From: Parasponia andersonii
Taxonomy: Eukaryota; Streptophyta; Magnoliopsida; Rosales; Cannabaceae
Direction: 5' to 3'
DNA length: 64,000 bases
Assembly (NCBI GenBank): GCA_002914805.1
Contig: JXTB01000193.1
Location: 236,505-300,504 of the forward strand
The notes under the pieces were generated by a model. The model did not search any database and was not told where the DNA came from. It was given only the letters and a program-made list of their open reading frames with translations. A program made the translations under genes and the position numbers. This document shows positions 34,867 through 46,575 of this stretch, one piece after another (position 1 is the first letter of the stretch; each line of letters opens with the position of its first letter).

Positions 34867-37800
34867 ATGGATGTGGGTACTAGTACTAGTAGTAGTAGCA
34901 GCAGGAGGAGAGGAGCTGGAGCTAGGAGTAGTGTGGTTGCAGGGTCGGTTTGGGAGAGTAGAATGAAGCACGACGAGGTTAGAGGCGGGATTAAGGTCTT
35001 TAATGGCGAAGAAGCCTCTGAGGAGGCTGGTAATGGGAATGGGAATGGGACTGGGACTAGTAATGGGACCAAGTTGAGGAGAAGTGTCGGTAATGGCGGT
35101 GGTGGGAAGAGGAAGACGTGGAAATCGGAGAGCTTTGAAGGTTTTGAGAGGAACCCAATTCAGATTGCGAGGGGGAAAGTTGAGGAACAGAGTGTTTCAG
35201 GGGATGGGAATGGAGTCAAGAGGAGCCCGATTCAGGGGAGGAAGCTCAGATCTGAGGGGACTAAGGAAATGGAGAGGAGCCCAATTGGGGTGAGGAAGAC
35301 CAGGTCGGAATCGTTGAAGGAAGGTGGGGAATCTGGTCAGGGAATTGAGAGGAATTCGGTTTTGAGGAAGGCGAAATCGGATTCGGTTTCGGTTTCGGTT
35401 TCTGTCCCGGTTCCGGCTCCGACTCCGGTTGGGTCCGGTAAGGATGGTGTTGTTATTGTTGATGATGATCATGATAATGATAATGATGATGATGAGTCAG
35501 GGAATGGAATTGAGCCAAATGAGGAGGTGTTGGATGAATCAATTGATGGGTCTATTGAGGAAATTGAGAAAAACCCAGTGGAGAGTGAGAAATCTGGACC
35601 TGATGAGGCTTGTAAGGAGTTTGGTGTGTGCCAAGAGAAGTTCATTTCTAGCAATGTGGAGGTACTGAAATCTGCACCAAAATGTGATGATTATGTTGAT
35701 GATAAAGATGAAAATGGTGAGAATGAAGAGGTGGATGAGGAAATTGAGGTTGGGTTTGGGGTTGAGGTTGAGAAGAAAAGCCTTGATGTTAAGGAAATTA
35801 AGAAGCCAGAGCCAAAACCAAACAAGGTTATCAATGGAGAAAAGGTTGTGAATGAAGTAAAGAAGGTCCATTTTGAGAGGAGAGAAGTTAAGAAGCTTCA
35901 TCATGTCTATCAAAAACAACCGGAGCCCATTTCCTTAAATGTGAAAAAACAGCCTCCTGTAATTAGAAGGGCAACTGTTCATTCAAGTTATGCTAAAGGG
36001 TCCTCTAAATCTTCTTCATGTGAGAGTTTAATTTTTTTCCTTTTTGCTTCATTTTATTGTTATCTCAATTATTGTGTTTGTTGGGGTTGTTTTCTTTAAT
36101 TTCTTTGCTGTTTTTAGTCTTTAATTCTTGTACCAAATTACCAATACAGCTGCAGCTTCAGATCAGTACCATAGTTTTCCAGAAACCCATAGCAGATTAC
36201 AGAGTTTTGGTGAGTTGTAATGCCTATATCTGTTTATAGAAATTTCTATTGGGAATAATTTCAATTTGGGTATTCAATTTTTTGCCTATGTTTCTCCTTT
36301 CTCAGTGGATTTGATAATGTGGAAAGATATATCAAGATCAGTTTTTATCTTTGGAATTGGAACATTCATTATAGTCTCATCTTCCTACACTAAAGATCTC
36401 AACATCAGGTTAGAAACTTCTAGAAAAGAATTTTTCCCTGAATCTAGTATTCTCTTATCTCTGTTTCCAAACCGAGAGCCATGACTAAAAATCCGTTTGA
36501 TATTTTTCTCCTACAGCTTCATATCTGTCATGTCCTATCTGGGTCTTGTTTATCTTGCTGCCATTTTCCTCTTTAGATCCATTGTCTGCAGGTAACTTCT
36601 GACAACAATCACCAAACAAATTGAGAAAGTATATCTACCATGTTGATTAGTTTATATAATATTTCTTTATTGTCTCCAGGGGAGTCATAGATATAGAGTA
36701 CACAAGTTATGTACTAGGAGAAGAAGAAGCAATTTGGTTACTGAAACTGGTACTTCCTTACTTGAATGAGTTTCTGCTAAAGCTCAAAGCTTTGTTTTCT
36801 GGTGATCCTGCCACCACAATGAAGGTAATTTTTTTTTTTTTTTTATTTGGTCTACTTTTCTTTCGAGGGGAAGACTTACTAAAAGGATGATATTCATAAC
36901 CTGTGACAATGGCAGTTGGCAGTATTGCTCTTTGTTCTGGCCAGGTGTGGCAGCTCCATAACCATTTGGACTATGGCAAAATTGGGTAAGTTTGATTAGA
37001 ATATATATACCAGGCTTTTCATATACAATCATTCCCACATAATAATCTTCACAGTGAAAAAGTTTGCTTTTCTTGACAACTGAACATTCAACATTGTTTA
37101 TCTCCCATTTTTGTTGTTCTCTATCCTCGTTTTTGCTTAATTCACACTGCTAATTCAATAGTTAATGCACACTGAAGTTACTGTTTTGTCCCAGCTAGTG
37201 AACCTTTTTTTAATCTTTATTTTTGTTGTTTTGCTGAATTTTCCAGGCAGCCAAACAGATAAGTCTTAGAAAACAGCCAAAAAACTCTGTGAAATGGTTT
37301 TATTGTTTAACTTACGCTTGGTTGTGCTAAATGTCACAGGCTTTTTTGGCGTTTTCACCGTACCAAAAGTCTGTTCTCTGTATTCTGCTCAGATAACTGC
37401 ATACGGTAAAAATTCCTGGGTCGCTAAAGTCCTTGTTACTTTAATGCATGAGTCTGTGTTATCATATGCACATATTGTTATGTTGTAAAATCACCAGTAC
37501 ACTTCGCAGACACGTGGTCCACCATAATTGGACTTTCAGCTTCTGCAAGTCACCGGTGGGTGGTGGTAGGCCATGAAATTAACCTTAAGATATAATAACC
37601 CCATATAACGGCTATTTTATATCTATAATATATTTAGTGACATCTGCATAGGGTGGATTTGATAGCTTCCCAAATGAATAACCATAGATAGGCTTAGTGT
37701 TCGGGACTTTATGACTATTCTTAATAATGATTATGAGGCACGGTCTTTATGTTCTTTCTTAGAAAGTGGAAGTGAGAGCCTTTTAAAGATAAACTGGATT

Positions 37801-39125
37801 TACCGCAATTGTTCATTTTCAACCGTTGGATTAATATGAATTATTTTTTTGAAACTTTATTGATCAACGGCTATAAGATCTATTTTGATCCAACGGCTAC
37901 ATTAGGGGATTGTTGAGAGCCTTATGTTATGTCACACTCTCTGGTTCTATTGGGCCCAAGAGAACAAAAATCTTTTTATTGGTTTGGTCAGATGTCTAGG
38001 GTCTTTAATTGGAAGAGTACCCTCGACTATAAAGGCTTCGTATATTTATTTATTGGTTCACCTTTTTTTTTTTTCTCTCTCACTCTGCTTTATTTTATTG
38101 TTATTATTAGTATTATTTGCTTGAATTGTTGTTATTTTATTTGAGAAAAAGGGTTGTAGGATCTGTAATCTGGCCCAAATGAATCATTCCATCATTTGGC
38201 AGAGTTTTTAGTATCCGAAAATGACCCGGTTCCAGCTGCAATGTGGAGCAAAGTACCAAAATGTGGATATATTTTTTACTTTTTCTTCTTTTATTACCAA
38301 ACGACAAATATAGAAAAGATTTTTCTTTTCAAGATAAATAAACGGATTTTGCTATGATTATACATCGGATCAATCTAGACCGTCCATTGAGGTGGTCTCT
38401 ATGCTCACGTGGGTCAACCGTAATAGAAGCTACAAAAAGTGATGTGTCAACCTTTGCCCCTAAATTCTCTCTTTGGTTAGAATTACCTCATTTTTCTTAT
38501 AGTATGTTTAAGAAAAATATTTAGTATTTGCCCCTACTAAGACGAGTAAAGTTGGCATTTATAAAAAGAATATGCAAATCACTATCTATTTTCATACATG
38601 ATATGTTTACAAAAATTATCTATTTTTTAATTGACCCCTCAAGAATTGCTAATTACTAATATTGGAACTCAAAATTTATGAAGCTAAATTTTGGGTTCGA
38701 CGCTTCCGGGATGCTTGGAATTCCTGCTCTCACAAGAAAGCCGTGACCGTCGCCGTCTTTCTTCTTGTTTGGAACCTATCGTCGATCGTCGCTCGGATTT
38801 GGGCAGGTAAAGAAAAATAAGAAAATAGAAAGAAAAAATTCTTATTTTTTGTAATTTTAAAACACTTGAGGGGCTTTATCCACAATTTTATCAAAGTTTT
38901 TGAGTTTTTTTTTTCACTTTGACTTTTGTGATGGTGGATTTCCATTGCTTTTCAGTGTTCATGTTGTTTGTGGCCTTCCGATACTATCAGCAGACCATAG
39001 TGATAGATGATTGGGTGGAAGATGGCGCAGAAGGTGAAGAAACGTGGTACGAACCCATTGGAGAACAGAGACAAGGTCATGGGCCCACTATAGTTGACAA
39101 CAATAAACAGAAGAAACGATCCTAG
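34867..39125 (+). CDS. Reticulon-like protein, RTNLB21 type, 9 exons
   Basis: Exons read: 34867-36019, 36150-36209, 36306-36408, 36517-36591, 36680-36824, 36916-36985, 37340-37405, 38684-38806, 38956-39125. They join in frame to 1965 bases, 654 residues. Reticulons insert hairpins in the ER membrane and curve it into tubules. The C-terminal reticulon homology domain starts near residue 405 (VDLIMWKDISRSVFIFGIG) and holds two hydrophobic regions, SYLGLVYLAAIFLF and VAVFLLVWNLSSIVARIW. The first 400 residues are hydrophilic, with basic SP/RK repeats and then acidic stretches. The start MDVGTSTSSSSSRR was preferred over an in-frame ATG 10 codons upstream because the family begins with MD and SVWESRMK follows soon after, a phrase I recall from RTNLB21 relatives. 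It is longer than the roughly 490 residues I recall for Arabidopsis RTNLB21, owing to the N-terminus. Intron 7 is the longest (1278 bases). Confidence 0.9.
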
Positions 39126-40262
39126 GATATGTCGTATACATATATCATATGATGTGCCATTTAGTTTTTACTACCCATTTGGTGTTTTTTATTTTTTCCG
39201 CTTCCTTTTACTTTCTTTATTCTTTTTAATGTTTCTCAGTGTAAATATTTGATAATGAGTGACATTTTCTTGTCCCTACTAACAAGTGTAATAGGGCATT
39301 ATGACCGATAATTGATTACTTAATATGTTTCAAAATAATAAAAGAAGTTTGTTAAGAGAAAATATCGAGGACTGTTTCGGTTTTTCGTTTTTTTCTTTCT
39401 ATAAATAATTCTCGTGTCATCCCTTCGTTTGCTCTTTTTAGATATGAGTTTAATAAACATTTTTAATACCAAAAAAACCTTTGCTAAAATGACCTTATTG
39501 TACGTCAATTTAATTTTTATAAAGTATATACATATAAACTCTTCCACCCTAGAAAAAAAAAAAACATAAAAATCCCTCACTCACATTTGCTAAAATTACC
39601 TTATGCTAATCCCTCACTCCCCTTCTTAAAAATAATTCACAAAAATAAGATTCAAGTAATAAATAAAAACAAATGCGATCAATGGAAGACTAAGCCCTTT
39701 TTTGTTCTTCTCAAAAATTCACTTTTTCTTTGTCAAAAAGATAATTGAAACTGAAGAAAAAAAAAATACAGAAGAGCCCTCATAAATCTAAGATTCTCGT
39801 TAAGACATCTCTCATTAAATTTTTCTACTCGATTACTGTTGATAATCGAGGAGTACCGGAAAGAAAGGATTGAGAAAATATTAACGTATAATAAAATTAA
39901 AGGCTATTATTGAAGAGGACTTTAATACTTTTCGACATTCCTAGCTACATTGAGGTTAATTATTATTATGGGTGAAAAATTGTTAAGATAAGAATTAAGG
40001 AAACCATAATATTCTCTTTGACAGATGAAGTGATAAAATTGTATAGTATATTGTATTATTTGATTTTTGTGTGACATTGATCTGGTTATGCTTAGTTGAA
40101 GAGACTTGAGAATAACAAAAATAAGGAGAAGAGGTGTGGGTAGGCAAAAAAAGATGTGAGTGGGCGTCAAAAGAAATGATAAAATAAATTGAGGGATAGG
40201 TTGGTATAATAAGTAGTAATATAATTTTAGGATTGTGATTAAAGTACTATATGTTCTATAAA
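39126..40262. other. Reticulon 3' UTR and intergenic DNA
   Basis: Likely 3' UTR to about 39350, then AT-rich DNA. Minus-strand open frames at 39320-39580 and 39922-40266 have AT-driven composition and no motif. No gene seen. Confidence 0.5.
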
Positions 40263-40273
40263 TCACACCTTTA

Positions 40274-40535
40274 AACTGATTCTTTAGCTTTTTGTGCTCC
40301 CTCTTTTATTTGTCATTCTTGGTGTTGATTCACTTCATCTTTTATTTCACTTTTTGTTTATGACAATTGTATTGCGAAACCTAATTATCGGTTTTGCTAA
40401 TTTTATTTCTCTTTCTGTTTCTTTGTCTTGAGAGGTCAGGTTTATGCCCCCTATAAATTGGTATGTCTTCCTTTTTTTTTTTTCTTTTTTAATTTAATTT
40501 CCTTCGCTCTGTCGAAATTCATCTTAAAAAAAAAA
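40274..40535 (+). mobile_element. 5'-truncated LINE tail, same family as the 28-33 kb LINE
   Basis: The stretch aligns to the last 260 bases of the LINE at 28396-33809: TTTGTTTATGACAATTGTATTGCG against TTTGTTTATAACGATTGTATTGCG, then AGGTCAGGTTTATGCCCC against AAGTCAGGTTCATGTCCC, and a final poly(A). Probable target duplications TCACACCTTTA (40263-40273) and TCACACCCTTA (40537-40547) frame it. Only the end of RNase H and the 3' UTR are present. Confidence 0.75.
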
Positions 40536-40709
40536 TTCACACCCTTATAATTAATTTTTTTCTAGTCAATTTAGAGTAAGCTTGTAGCATTCTTACTGTT
40601 TTAGCTAAATAATTAAGTATATAGTTTTTACACTAGGCTTAATAACTGTTGTACTAAACTAAGTTTGAGCTTTAAGTTTTTCTAAGATTTTTACTTATAA
40701 AACAAAAAA

Positions 40710-41158
40710 AAATTACAAAAATACGGTGGGTCAATTTTTTTTTTTCCTAAATCTTGTACTGCATTTTTTTAAGAAAAATATCATTTTTAAAATGATTTAG
40801 AAAAATATCATTTTTAAAATATAAGTATTTTTTAAAATATAAGTAGTAACCAGTTTTTGAACATTGGTAATTAGTAACCAAAGTATTTTATTTTATTTTT
40901 TAAAAAAGAGAGAGAAGAAAAATATTTTAACTAGTAATAGAAATAGGAAAAATAATAAAAAGTATAAAAAAAGGAAAAAAAAAAAAAAGAACAATAAAAG
41001 AAAAAGAATGTGTTGTCACTGGTAACTAGTTTCAAATACTGGCAATTAATAACCATTTTAAAAAATAGTATTGTCTAAAAACAATTATAAAAATGATATT
41101 TTTCTATAAAATGCGGTACAGAAATTAGAAAAAAACTAACCCACTATACTTTTCAAGT
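40710..41158. mobile_element. Foldback (long-TIR) element 1
   Basis: The left arm runs TACGGTGGGTCAATTTTTTT, CTAAATCTTGTACTGCATTT and AGAAAAATATCATTTTTA. Reversed, the right arm gives GTATAGTGGGTTAGTTTTTT, CTAATTTCTGTACCGCATTT and AGAAAAATATCATTTTTA. The arms are about 80 bases long and could fold into a near-perfect hairpin. The interior is purine-rich and non-coding, with two to three TAACCA-type phrases. Confidence 0.7.
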
Positions 41159-41249
41159 TCTTTAAAAAATTGGTCTTGTATGGCCTAATTTCCTCTATAA
41201 ATTTTTATCCTCGATATATCTACGACATTTTTAGGGCTTCTTAAGTATG

Positions 41250-41620
41250 AAAATTTGAAAAATTCTAGATGGACTGAACTTTTTGAAAAAGTTTAGATTT
41301 ATTTAGAAATATATCACTTTTTAAAAATTTTATTTGGAAAAGTAAAAGTTTTCAAAAATGGTTAGAAAACGCTAATTTTTCTTCAAAATTAATATTTTTC
41401 AAAAGTACTTGAGGTAACCAATCAAGTTACTTGTAGTAACAAATCGAGTTCTTTGAAGAAATCAAACTCATTACCTCAAATATCTTATCTGATCACCTTA
41501 AGTACCTTGTTAATTTTTTAAAAGTAGTATTTTTTAAAATAGTTTTAAAAGTGATATTTTTCTAAATAAATCCATAATTTTTCAAAAGTTCTAAAATCTA
41601 GAAATTTTCAAATTTTTTAA
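41250..41620. mobile_element. Foldback (long-TIR) element 2
   Basis: The left arm TTGAAAAATTCTAGATGGAC continues ACTTTTTGAAAAAGTTTAGA and TTTATTTAGAAA. The right arm reversed reads TTGAAAATTTCTAGATTTTA, ACTTTTGAAAAATTATGGAT and TTATTTAGAAAA. The arms are about 60 bases, with an AT-rich interior that mentions TTACTTGTAGTAACAAATCG. A related element lies at 53955-54262. Confidence 0.7.
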
Positions 41621-41834
41621 TAAAAAATTTTATCATATAAAATCAAAATAGGAAAATAACGTATAGTACTATCTTTTTTTTTAAATGACAAAAATATAAC
41701 CTAAAAACTTAATACAACCTAAATAGGTAATTTTCTAAAAGATGGGCAAAGCAAAGGTGGTGACGTAATTGTAAATATTGTAATATTTTAGAATAATATT
41801 TATAAGTCATGAAAAGTGAGGTAATGTAGTTCAG

Positions 41835-41960
41835 AAATATGTTGGCTTAGTAGTTGAGGCACATTCACTTGTAAGTGGCCTAGGTTTGATTCTCAGCAAT
41901 ATGACTTTGTATCTCTATCTCTCCCCCCTATTTTTTGGGCTAACTTATTGAAATTCCTTT
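41835..41960 (+). mobile_element. tRNA-derived SINE-like unit
   Basis: TGGCTTAGTAGTTGAGG at 41842 resembles a polymerase III A box and GGTTTGATTCTC at 41883 a B box, about 40 bases apart as in tRNA-derived SINEs. ACTTGTAAGTGG sits where an anticodon arm would be. The 3' limit is not clear; it fades into a pyrimidine-rich stretch and no target duplication was found. Confidence 0.5.
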
Positions 41961-42439
41961 TTATGTTTTTCTTCACGTATTTTCTCATTTTTTTCCTCAT
42001 TAAACATGCTTCTTTCTACTCTTTTTTCTTTCTGTTTTTCCCTTTCTTATTTTATTTTCTTTTTTCTTCACTATTTAAGAAAAGGAAAGATATCATTTCT
42101 TTTATTTCTTTTTTATTTTTTTAATTTATTCTCTTTTTAATTTTTCTTCACTCTTTTCTAATTATTTTTTTTCATTGAACATACTTATACCTCTATTCTT
42201 TTTCTTTTCTTTTTTTTTTTTTTGTCTTTCTTTGTTGTCCTTTATATTATCTAATTTAGTTTTAGTTTCTTAACAATAGTTCCAGGTGTATGAAAGTATG
42301 GCTTACTAATTATTTATTAAAACATAATTCTTTCCACTCTTTTTTTTTTTCCTTTTTCATTTTACTTTCTTTTTTCTTTAATCTTTGAGAAAAGGAAAAT
42401 ATCATTTTTATTCTTTTTAGTGTTTTTTTTTTTTTCATT

Positions 42440-43250
42440 TCCTTCCCTTTTTAGTTTCTGGTAACCAAATTGGTTTAAGATAACCAAACTGTGGAAAAAA
42501 GAAAATAAATAGTTTTCAAAAAACTTTTGTAATTTCCTATGATTTATTTATATGCATAGTATTCTACTAAAAAGAAATCAAATTAGTTTCAGGAAACCTT
42601 TGCAGTTTCTTATGATTTACTTACATACATGGCGTTCTAGTAAAAGGAAATCAAACTAGTTTCCAATAAATCTTTGTATTTTCCTATGATTTACTTACGT
42701 ATATGTCATTCTGTTAAAATGAAACCAAACTGATTTCTAGGAAATCTTTGTGATTTACTTACGTATAGACTATTATAATAAAATAAAACCAAACTGGTTT
42801 TATGGAAACTTTTGTGGTTTCCTATGATTTACTTACGTATATGAAATTTTACTAAAAGGAAACTAAACTGGTTTTTTGGAAACCTTTTTGATTTCTTATG
42901 ATTTGCTTACATATAGGACTTTCTGATATACATAAACTAACCTGATTTTTTGGAATTTTTTTTTATTTCATGTGATTTATTTACATATATGGCATTATGC
43001 TAAATGGAAATCAAACTAATTTGATTTCCTGGAAATCTTTGTGGTTTCTTATGAATTATTTACATATAACTATACAAGGTATTCTTTCAAAAGAAAACTA
43101 ATAGAAACATTTGTCGTTTCTTATAATTTATTTACATAAGGACATTCTGTTACACATAAACTAAACTCGTATGCTGGAAACCTTTGTAGTTTCTTATGAT
43201 TTACTTACATACAGAATATTCTATTAAAAGAAAATCAAACTGATATTAAG
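42440..43250. repeat. Degenerate tandem repeat, unit about 65-85 bases
   Basis: A phrase of the type GGAAACCTTTGTGGTTTC, then TTATGATTTACTTACATATA, then a GGCATTCTACTAAAAGG and AAACCAAACTGG phrase recurs about ten times with many substitutions and small length changes. Related AAACCAAATTGGTTTCGAG wording continues more loosely to about 43530. It is an old satellite-like array with no coding capacity. Confidence 0.75.
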
Positions 43251-43564
43251 TAGATTTGAGTAGAAACTAATTTGGTTAATCAATCTTTGTAACTTATTTT
43301 CATGGAGACTAGAAAAACCAAATTGATAATATAGTAGTTTTGAGTAGAAACCAAATTAGTTTCGAGTAATAATTGGAAATAAAATTGGTTTCGAGTACTA
43401 ATTGGAAATCAATTTGGTTAATATGTAATTGATTACTATAGAAACTAGAAGCCAAATTGATATTGGGTAGTTTCGAGTAGAAACCAATATTCAATTTAGT
43501 AGTTTCAGGTAAGAAACAATTTATTTAGTGATTTCTAAGAATAAAATTATTAAAAAAATGGTGA

Positions 43565-44452
43565 AGTTTCAGTAGGAAAAAAGAAAAAGAAAAGGGTAAA
43601 TAATAAAAAAACTAAAAAAGAACTTTTTAAAAAAATTTTAAAATGGAAAAAGAAAAAACAGAGTGAAGATTCAATTACTATAAAATAACAAAAGGAGAGT
43701 GAAGTTTCATTGAAAAAAAAAAAAGAAAAGGGAAAAAAAGAAGAAACCCAATAAAAAAAATTTTATGGTTCACATTTTTTTAAAAGAAATAAATAAATGA
43801 AAAAGGAAAAAAATAAAGAAAATGAAAAAGGAGAAATTTAAAATAAAATTTGAGTGTGGCAAGTTTCAGTAGGAAAAAAGAAAAAGAAAAGGGTAAATAA
43901 TAAAAAAACTAAAAAAGAACTTTTAAAAAAAAATTTAAAATGGAAAAAGAAAAAACAGAGTGAAGATTCAATTACTATAAAATAACAAAAGGAGAGTGAA
44001 GTTTCATTGAAAAAAAAAAAGAAAAGGGAAAAAAGGAAGAAACCCAATAAAAAAAATTTTATGGTTGGCATTTTTTTAAAAGAAATAAATAAATGAAAAA
44101 GGAAAAAAATAAAGAAAATGAAAAAGGAAAAATTTAAAATAAAATTTGAGTGTGGCAAGTTTCAGTAGGAAAAAAGAAAAAGAAAAGGATAAATAATAAA
44201 AAAACTAAAAAAGAACTTTTAAAGATTTAAAATGGAAAAAGAAAAAAAAGAGAGTGAAGATTCAATTATTATAAAATAACAAAAGGAAAGTGAAGTTTCA
44301 CTGAGAAAAAAAAAAAGAAAAGGGAAAAAAAGGAGAAACCTAATAAAAAAAATTTTGTGGTTCACATTTTTCAAAAGAAATAAATAAATGAATAAGGAAA
44401 AAAATAAAGAAAATGAAAAAGGAGAAATTTAAAATGAAATTTGAGAGTGGCA
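43565..44452. repeat. Three-copy tandem repeat of about 296 bases
   Basis: AGTTTCAGTAGGAAAAAAGA begins copies at 43565, 43862 and 44158, giving periods of 297 and 296 bases; the third copy ends near GAGAGTGGCAA at 44452. The copies are very alike, the third being most diverged. Purines dominate this strand almost throughout. The minus-strand open frames here are low-complexity shadows. Confidence 0.88.
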
Positions 44453-44459
44453 AAATTGA

Positions 44460-45219
44460 AACCCTTTGACAAGATAATTAAAGTAAGAGGTAGCTGGTCA
44501 TTACGCGAGCTTTAGTTTACATTATTTGTATGCGCATTTTAATGCATGAACCTTTTTTAAAAGAATGCCGATTTATTTACCAATATACCACCGCACATTT
44601 TAAACTGTACATATTTACAAACATACTACTTTTAGGTCGTATGAAATTTTTAATTATTCTGCGAAGGTCTTTTTTTTTTTTTTTTGGTATTATGTTTTAA
44701 AAGATAGATAAAAGTATTCTAAACCCAATCAAAATTTCCCATTTTTTATGATGTGTTTGGGATAAACAGTTTGCTAAGGGCCCCATTAAAGAGGAATCTC
44801 AGAAAGGTGGCCCATGAAAAGTTTTGGCCCATCCTAGAACTCTCCCAAACCAAATGGAAAAACTTTGATAACTAGCATTTTAAAATTTTAAATTTTGTCA
44901 AATAGTAGTTAACTAAATTTTTTTTTGAAGTACAATAGTCTTTTAATCAAATTTAATCATATCATGCCTTTAAAACCCTACTAGTTAGTAAGAAAAAGTA
45001 GGGAAAATTCGGAAATTCACTACAAAAATTGTTACAAAACAAACCAATTAAAGCACCCCGATAAAAGTAAAAGTCGAGGCCCATAAATTGCTACTTAGCC
45101 TAATTTCCTCAAGCATTTATCAGACCTAATTAATTAATCATAACTACCTTTTCCCCCTCTAATCTATACCAACATTTCTTTTCAGGAAATCTATTTATAT
45201 TTGTTCGTTGTTCCACTCT
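44460..45219. other. AT-rich intergenic DNA
   Basis: Non-coding sequence with some GGCCC-containing phrases near 44780-44830. No element ends, exons or RNA genes were recognised. Confidence 0.5.
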
Positions 45220-45574
45220 AAAGCTATTCATAAGAACTACCAAACAAGTGACATAGTGGCAACGCATCTATTTTGGAGGTTGGAGGTCACGGGTTTGAAC
45301 TTAGGTGGCTCCTTCGGGAGTCTTAAATGTGAGGGTACCTACCTGCTAACCCAGTGCTCCGTCCTCTACCCCTAGGTGTCGTTCTCGTTAACTGTTCGGA
45401 TGATATTTAGGTGACTCACTCCACCGTTCGGTGGTAGTGACCTGTCGATAGGGTCTTGAGAAACATTTTTGAACGGAGTTGGAGCTCCTATAGTTACGCC
45501 CAGGGAGGGTAGTCACGCTGATCGCCCCGTCCTCTCCTTTTTGTTATCAAAAAATAAAAAGCTATTTATAAGAA
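45220..45574 (+). mobile_element. SINE with 17-base target-site duplications
   Basis: AAAGCTATTCATAAGAA (45220-45236) and AAAGCTATTTATAAGAA (45558-45574) frame a unit of about 320 bases, with 16 of 17 positions equal. Inside, ACATAGTGGCAACGC resembles an A box and GGGTTTGAAC near 45290 a B box. The unit ends TTTTTGTTATCAAAAAATAA, an A-rich tail. The interior is GC-richer than its surroundings, as expected of a retroposed RNA gene derivative. Confidence 0.82.
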
Positions 45575-46415
45575 GAAGTTGACAAAGTTAACTTTGATTT
45601 ATGTATCTTAAAAAGTGGTATATGGCTACTTAACCAAAATCAATTGGGCCTGTAATCAAGGAAAAGCCCAATAGGCCACTGGTTCCATTGGTAGTTTGTT
45701 TGTTCTAATTTTAGCCCAATTTATGAGTAGAAAGACCAATATAACCTCAAACTCACCAAATATACCTTTCTCCTCCTCCCTATTTGATTTGATTTTTTTA
45801 AGTCTTCCCTCTCTCAAGGTATTCCAGCTACTGTCACTCACGGGCCACCATCGTCCTAATTCCTAATTCTTAACTAATACTAAGAGTGAGTACCAGTCTC
45901 CCTTGTTTATAGATTTTCTTGTATTACTCTGAAATAGGTAGAATGTACAAGAAAGTTTTTGGGTTCAAGCTGAATATTTCTGTTCTTTCCACCGATTTTA
46001 TTTTATTATTTTCCCTTTAGATTAAATAGTTTTGAAATAAGTAATACAATACAATTACCCATATGGGTTTTGTTTATAGGTTTCTTTTTAATTTTATTTT
46101 GGGTTTTTTTTAACGGGTGTGATTTACTGATTTGGTTGCCCTTTTACACACACTAGTTTTATTTATTATTTTACGCTTTTTTTTTTTAATATTTTGGGAA
46201 AGCATTATTTTACGCTTTTGGGTTTTCTCAAAAGAAACCTTCGTTCCTCTGTGGTTTTCCCAATTTGGGTTCATTTTACATAACCGTAGTCAAGTTATGA
46301 GGAGGGCTTTTTGGTAACTCAACACGCTATTTAGTCTCAAAAACATTACAAATAGTTTATAGAAAAAGGGGCTATTTGGGTTTTTCCCATTCCATGATTG
46401 TAAAATGGTATTTTT
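45575..46415. other. Upstream region of the CPL4-like gene
   Basis: A cluster of TTGGGCC, AAAGCCCAAT and AGGCC near 45645-45680 resembles the TGGGCC-type (site II) elements often found upstream of plant housekeeping genes. Otherwise it is AT-rich with only incidental open frames. Confidence 0.35.
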
Positions 46416-46420
46416 CCCTC

Positions 46421-46430
46421 TATAAAAGGA
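46421..46430 (+). promoter_or_regulatory. TATA box of the CPL4-like gene
   Basis: TATAAAAGGA lies in a pyrimidine-rich setting, with ACTCTTCTCTCTCC starting about 25 bases downstream, a plausible initiation region. It is 145 bases before the proposed leader-intron donor. Confidence 0.6.
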
Positions 46431-46575
46431 CCGTTTTAGACCGCACTCTTCTCTCTCCGGCATTCTCCCTCTAATATTTTCTTTCAGAGGAACTGGAAGG
46501 AAGGGTTCGAAATCGAAAACCCCGAAGGTTGAAGACAGCCCAGATTTTAGAGGATTATATAAACAGTTGAAGAAT

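Noticed and set aside
34782-35920. Minus-strand open frames opposite reticulon exon 1
   Set aside because: They mirror the low-complexity coding sequence of the reticulon N-terminus.
37770-37925. Possible MITE in reticulon intron 7 (AACCGTTGGATT facing GATCCAACGGCT)
   Set aside because: The inverted pair is only about 12 bases and internal; no matching ends or target duplication could be found.
41842-41894. A genuine tRNA gene
   Set aside because: A- and B-box-like motifs are present but the cloverleaf arms do not pair properly, so it is listed as SINE-like.
43838-44158. Minus-strand phenylalanine-rich frame
   Set aside because: It comes from the purine-rich 296-base tandem repeat and recurs with its period; composition explains it.
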